Below are positions 61,854 through 64,000 of a stretch of DNA of 64,000 bases, piece after piece. A model generated the notes under the pieces. It saw nothing but the letters and a program-made list of their open reading frames with translations. It ran no database searches and had not been told where the DNA came from. The translations under genes and the position numbers were made by a program. Source of the stretch: Candidatus Heimdallarchaeota archaeon B3_Heim (GTDB lineage: Archaea > Asgardarchaeota > Heimdallarchaeia > Hodarchaeales > Hodarchaeaceae); contig NJBF01000015.1 in NCBI GenBank assembly GCA_003144275.1, positions 1 to 64,000 on the forward strand, written 5' to 3'. Position 1 is the stretch's first letter; each line of letters starts with the position of its first letter.

Positions 61854-64000
61854 TTGTCATATGACCAATATAGAAATAGTAGCAAAGATGAAAAAATTGG
61901 TGCAATAAAAACTCTTGAAAGACAGCAAAATAAGAGTGCGTTGCACGCATTATTTGAATTTGCTCTGAAAGATCAGGACAAGGATGTACGTAAAGCCGCG
62001 ATAGATTCTATTGTAGTTTTAAACGATCCTGAAGCAGTCTCTGTATTACAGAGAATTCAACAAGATGATAGAGATCGTGGAGCTCGAAATAAAGCCAAAG
62101 ACGGAGCTAATAAGATTCAGCAATTTGGAAGGCCTTTAGGTGAAAGTGAATTTTCAGAAGAAGATGAAGAAAGGGCTGCTGATGATTATCGTGCTCTAGA
62201 TGAATCAGAAAAAGGACAGGCCGGCTTATACGTAAAAATTCAAGAAACCCTTCAATATCGAATCGATAGAGATAATAATCTTGTAGATGAAGAAGGTGAA
62301 CAAATTGACGGACTTGTTGGTACTGGAAAGCTTGAAATCGCCAATACAGGTAGTAAAGACAGGATTTGGGCGGTTGACGCGGTTTTAGAAGGTGTAGATG
62401 AGGTCACTTTCGAAGCAGACGAAGAACAGGGTACAGCAGTATTTGGTAACTCGTTTGCTCTAAAAGAATTAGATCCAAAGTCATCCAAGTATGTTCCGTT
62501 TGAGTTTCAAGTTGAAGCTCCAAAGCTAACTGTCAAAGAAGATTTTTGGGATTTAGAAAAAGAGGATTCACCTCCGCTATTCACAAGGGGTGAAGAATCT
62601 GGTATGAAATTCACCTTACAACTGACAAACGAATTTGATTATCCTCTAAGTGATGTGGTTGTTAAAAAGTACATTTTGGATGATGCAACTAATGTAGGGG
62701 ACTTTGATGCTAGTGTAGGAAAATTAAATCAAAGCTCAGATGACGATGGAAGTCATGTTCTCTGGGAAATTGAAGAAATTGAGGCTGGTGACACGGTAGA
62801 AGCAAGCTGTGTGATGAAGGTTACGTTACCTGAAGAAGGAAATGATCCATACCTCATTGGTGATACAAAAACCACCTACAAAGTTGTAGAAAAAAGTCTT
62901 TCTGGTTTGGACATGGATACTGTCACAGGCAGTTCATCTGTTTTTCAATTCATCTCACGTGAGGAACAAGAAGAAAATCCTGGTGATTTTGATTGTTTGT
63001 TTGAGCTAGAGAACACTTCTGAATTCGAAATGGATCTGAAAGAAGTTAAAATCTATGAAGGGCCTCTTGATGAAGGAAACATTCGTGTCGAGTGGCTTGG
63101 AAAAGACTTTCCTGAAGAAGAACGATCTATTGATCCTGGTGAGACTTTCTCTCTTGATCCTTGGACAATAACGGTCGAAGATGACAACATGATTCCCCAG
63201 TTTGGGAGAGAACTTGATCTAAGTGTCAAATATATCTATGATGCTGAAGTTGTTGCTGAATGTGTATTACCTGGATATGCGTTACCATTCATGGGTATTG
63301 AAGTGACAAAGACATACGATCCTCTCGAAATACCATCATTCAGAAGAACAGAAGTCATATCTGAACAAGTCGTAAAATCAATCGGTAGTACAGAGATTAT
63401 GTATCTACAGCTGCAAGAAGCTCTTCCTGAAGGTTTTGAAGGCCCTGAACGAGATCAAATAGAAGTTTTGAAAGAAGGTGAGCAGCTTGAAGACTTTAAT
63501 TTTGATGTCTCTGATGGTAGCGTTGTAATTACGATGGAACACTTGGAAGAAACAGAGTTCGGTCCTCTTGCGCAAGATGAAGAAATTCTTGTAAAATATC
63601 CAATCTACGCCACAGCTAAACCTGAAGAAGAGTTCACAGGAACGGTTACAGCGTTAGGGAATATGTATCCAGAAGTAAAACCCATTTCTGCAGAAGCTGA
63701 AGCTGGCCCTATTACCGTCGTACATCAACGAAGAAAGCTAAAAATTGGTAAAATGGTATCTTCAACCTCCTCAGAGGAAGCTAATGAATACGAAGTAGTT
63801 CTTCGAGGTGTTAACGATGGAACTGCAGTCATTCAAAATGTTGAAATCACAGATTTCCTACCTCAAGGGTTTGAGTTAGCAGGAGAGACCCATGAGGATC
63901 CCGAAGTTGGTTTTGAAGAACATTCTTCAGTGAATAATGGACAAGCTATGAAATGGATTTTTGAAGAAGTCCAACCAGATCAGAAAGTTGAAATTCGGTT
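61854..64000 (+). CDS. Very large HEAT-like and repeated beta-domain protein (partial)
   Basis: An uninterrupted frame of over 715 codons runs off the end of the window. Start TTG 61854 has GGTGA eight bases upstream. The first 80 residues have helical repeats like HEAT/armadillo (ALHALFEFALKDQDKDVRKAAIDSIVVLNDPEAV). Then follow acidic, strand-rich units about 100-150 residues long, each beginning with an Asp/Glu-rich strand and a pattern like TNEFDYPLSDVVVKKYI or LENTSEFEMDLKEVKIYEG, as in DUF11/CARDB-type beta sandwiches. The sequence is very rich in Glu and Asp. No signal peptide or membrane segment at the N-terminus, so it appears cytoplasmic. Family unknown. The C-terminus is missing. 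Confidence 0.75.
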   Translation, partial: MSYDQYRNSSKDEKIGAIKTLERQQNKSALHALFEFALKDQDKDVRKAAIDSIVVLNDPEAVSVLQRIQQDDRDRGARNKAKDGANKIQQFGRPLGESEFSEEDEERAADDYRALDESEKGQAGLYVKIQETLQYRIDRDNNLVDEEGEQIDGLVGTGKLEIANTGSKDRIWAVDAVLEGVDEVTFEADEEQGTAVFGNSFALKELDPKSSKYVPFEFQVEAPKLTVKEDFWDLEKEDSPPLFTRGEESGMKFTLQLTNEFDYPLSDVVVKKYILDDATNVGDFDASVGKLNQSSDDDGSHVLWEIEEIEAGDTVEASCVMKVTLPEEGNDPYLIGDTKTTYKVVEKSLSGLDMDTVTGSSSVFQFISREEQEENPGDFDCLFELENTSEFEMDLKEVKIYEGPLDEGNIRVEWLGKDFPEEERSIDPGETFSLDPWTITVEDDNMIPQFGRELDLSVKYIYDAEVVAECVLPGYALPFMGIEVTKTYDPLEIPSFRRTEVISEQVVKSIGSTEIMYLQLQEALPEGFEGPERDQIEVLKEGEQLEDFNFDVSDGSVVITMEHLEETEFGPLAQDEEILVKYPIYATAKPEEEFTGTVTALGNMYPEVKPISAEAEAGPITVVHQRRKLKIGKMVSSTSSEEANEYEVVLRGVNDGTAVIQNVEITDFLPQGFELAGETHEDPEVGFEEHSSVNNGQAMKWIFEEVQPDQKVEIR

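Noticed and set aside
1..64000. CRISPR array, insertion sequences or prophage
   Set aside because: No spaced direct repeats, transposase or phage structural genes were noticed; the single Xer recombinase has the features of the chromosomal type.

Overview
The window looks like chromosomal DNA from an archaeon, most probably an Asgard archaeon, possibly of the Heimdallarchaeia group; the lineage is inference. Evidence for Archaea: a tandem histone, translation factor aIF1A, a Dph2-type diphthamide enzyme, a XerA-type recombinase, a CDP-alcohol transferase and UbiA prenyltransferases of archaeal lipid or quinone type, TATA boxes often placed about 25 bases before start codons (leaderless mRNAs), and T-rich terminators. 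Evidence for Asgard: an Arf-like small GTPase with a C-terminal sensor-like domain, a protein with two PARP-type zinc fingers, split homologues of the eukaryotic lysine-degrading enzyme AASS, and a Form IV RuBisCO-like protein. DNA is AT-rich and densely coding. I saw no tRNA, rRNA, CRISPR array, insertion sequence or prophage.

Layout. 1-8.3 kb: small membrane ORF, MFS transporter, acyl-CoA dehydrogenase, CDP-alcohol phosphatidyltransferase, surface beta-helix protein and a calcium-type P-ATPase. 8.5-13.3 kb: histone doublet, orphan adenine methyltransferase, ECF-type membrane protein, tiny zinc ribbon, RuBisCO-like protein. 13.3-19.1 kb: a leftward operon of tungsten aldehyde oxidoreductase, acyl-CoA ligase and MoaD-like ubiquitin fold, facing a rightward SCP2 lipid carrier plus iron alcohol dehydrogenase; together they suggest aldehyde/acid/alcohol interconversion of fatty or aromatic compounds. 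19.1-23.4 kb: zinc ribbon, unknown protein, class III aminotransferase and FGGY kinase (two-gene operon). 23.4-30.4 kb: Arf-like GTPase, second DNA methyltransferase, OB-fold ssDNA-binding protein, a frameshifted membrane gene, and the LKR-SDH pair. 30.4-39.7 kb: GNAT enzyme, XerA with a dyad at its promoter, coiled-coil winged-helix protein, Dph2, longin/roadblock-like protein, PARP-finger protein, SGNH hydrolase/membrane/RHH cluster, UbiA. 39.8-44.9 kb: hydantoinase A and B plus glycerate kinase operon. 45-52 kb: KaiC-like ATPase, UvrC-like GIY-YIG protein, AlaX editing enzyme, second UbiA, lipase-like hydrolase coupled to a sirtuin, GNAT. 52.3-58.2 kb: Lrp-type regulator, long non-coding gap with a strong hairpin, ABC-2 exporter, Nudix enzyme, glycerophosphodiesterase, aIF1A. 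58.4-64 kb: second MFS transporter, then a run of unusual proteins: a single beta-domain protein, the same domain fused to four helix-hairpin-helix repeats, and the start of a very large HEAT-like plus repeated beta-domain protein running off the window end.

The most interesting material is the set of eukaryote-like pieces (PARP fingers, Arf-like GTPase and its possible sensor partner, AASS halves, histone doublet) and the 59.8-64 kb cluster, which I cannot match to any described system.
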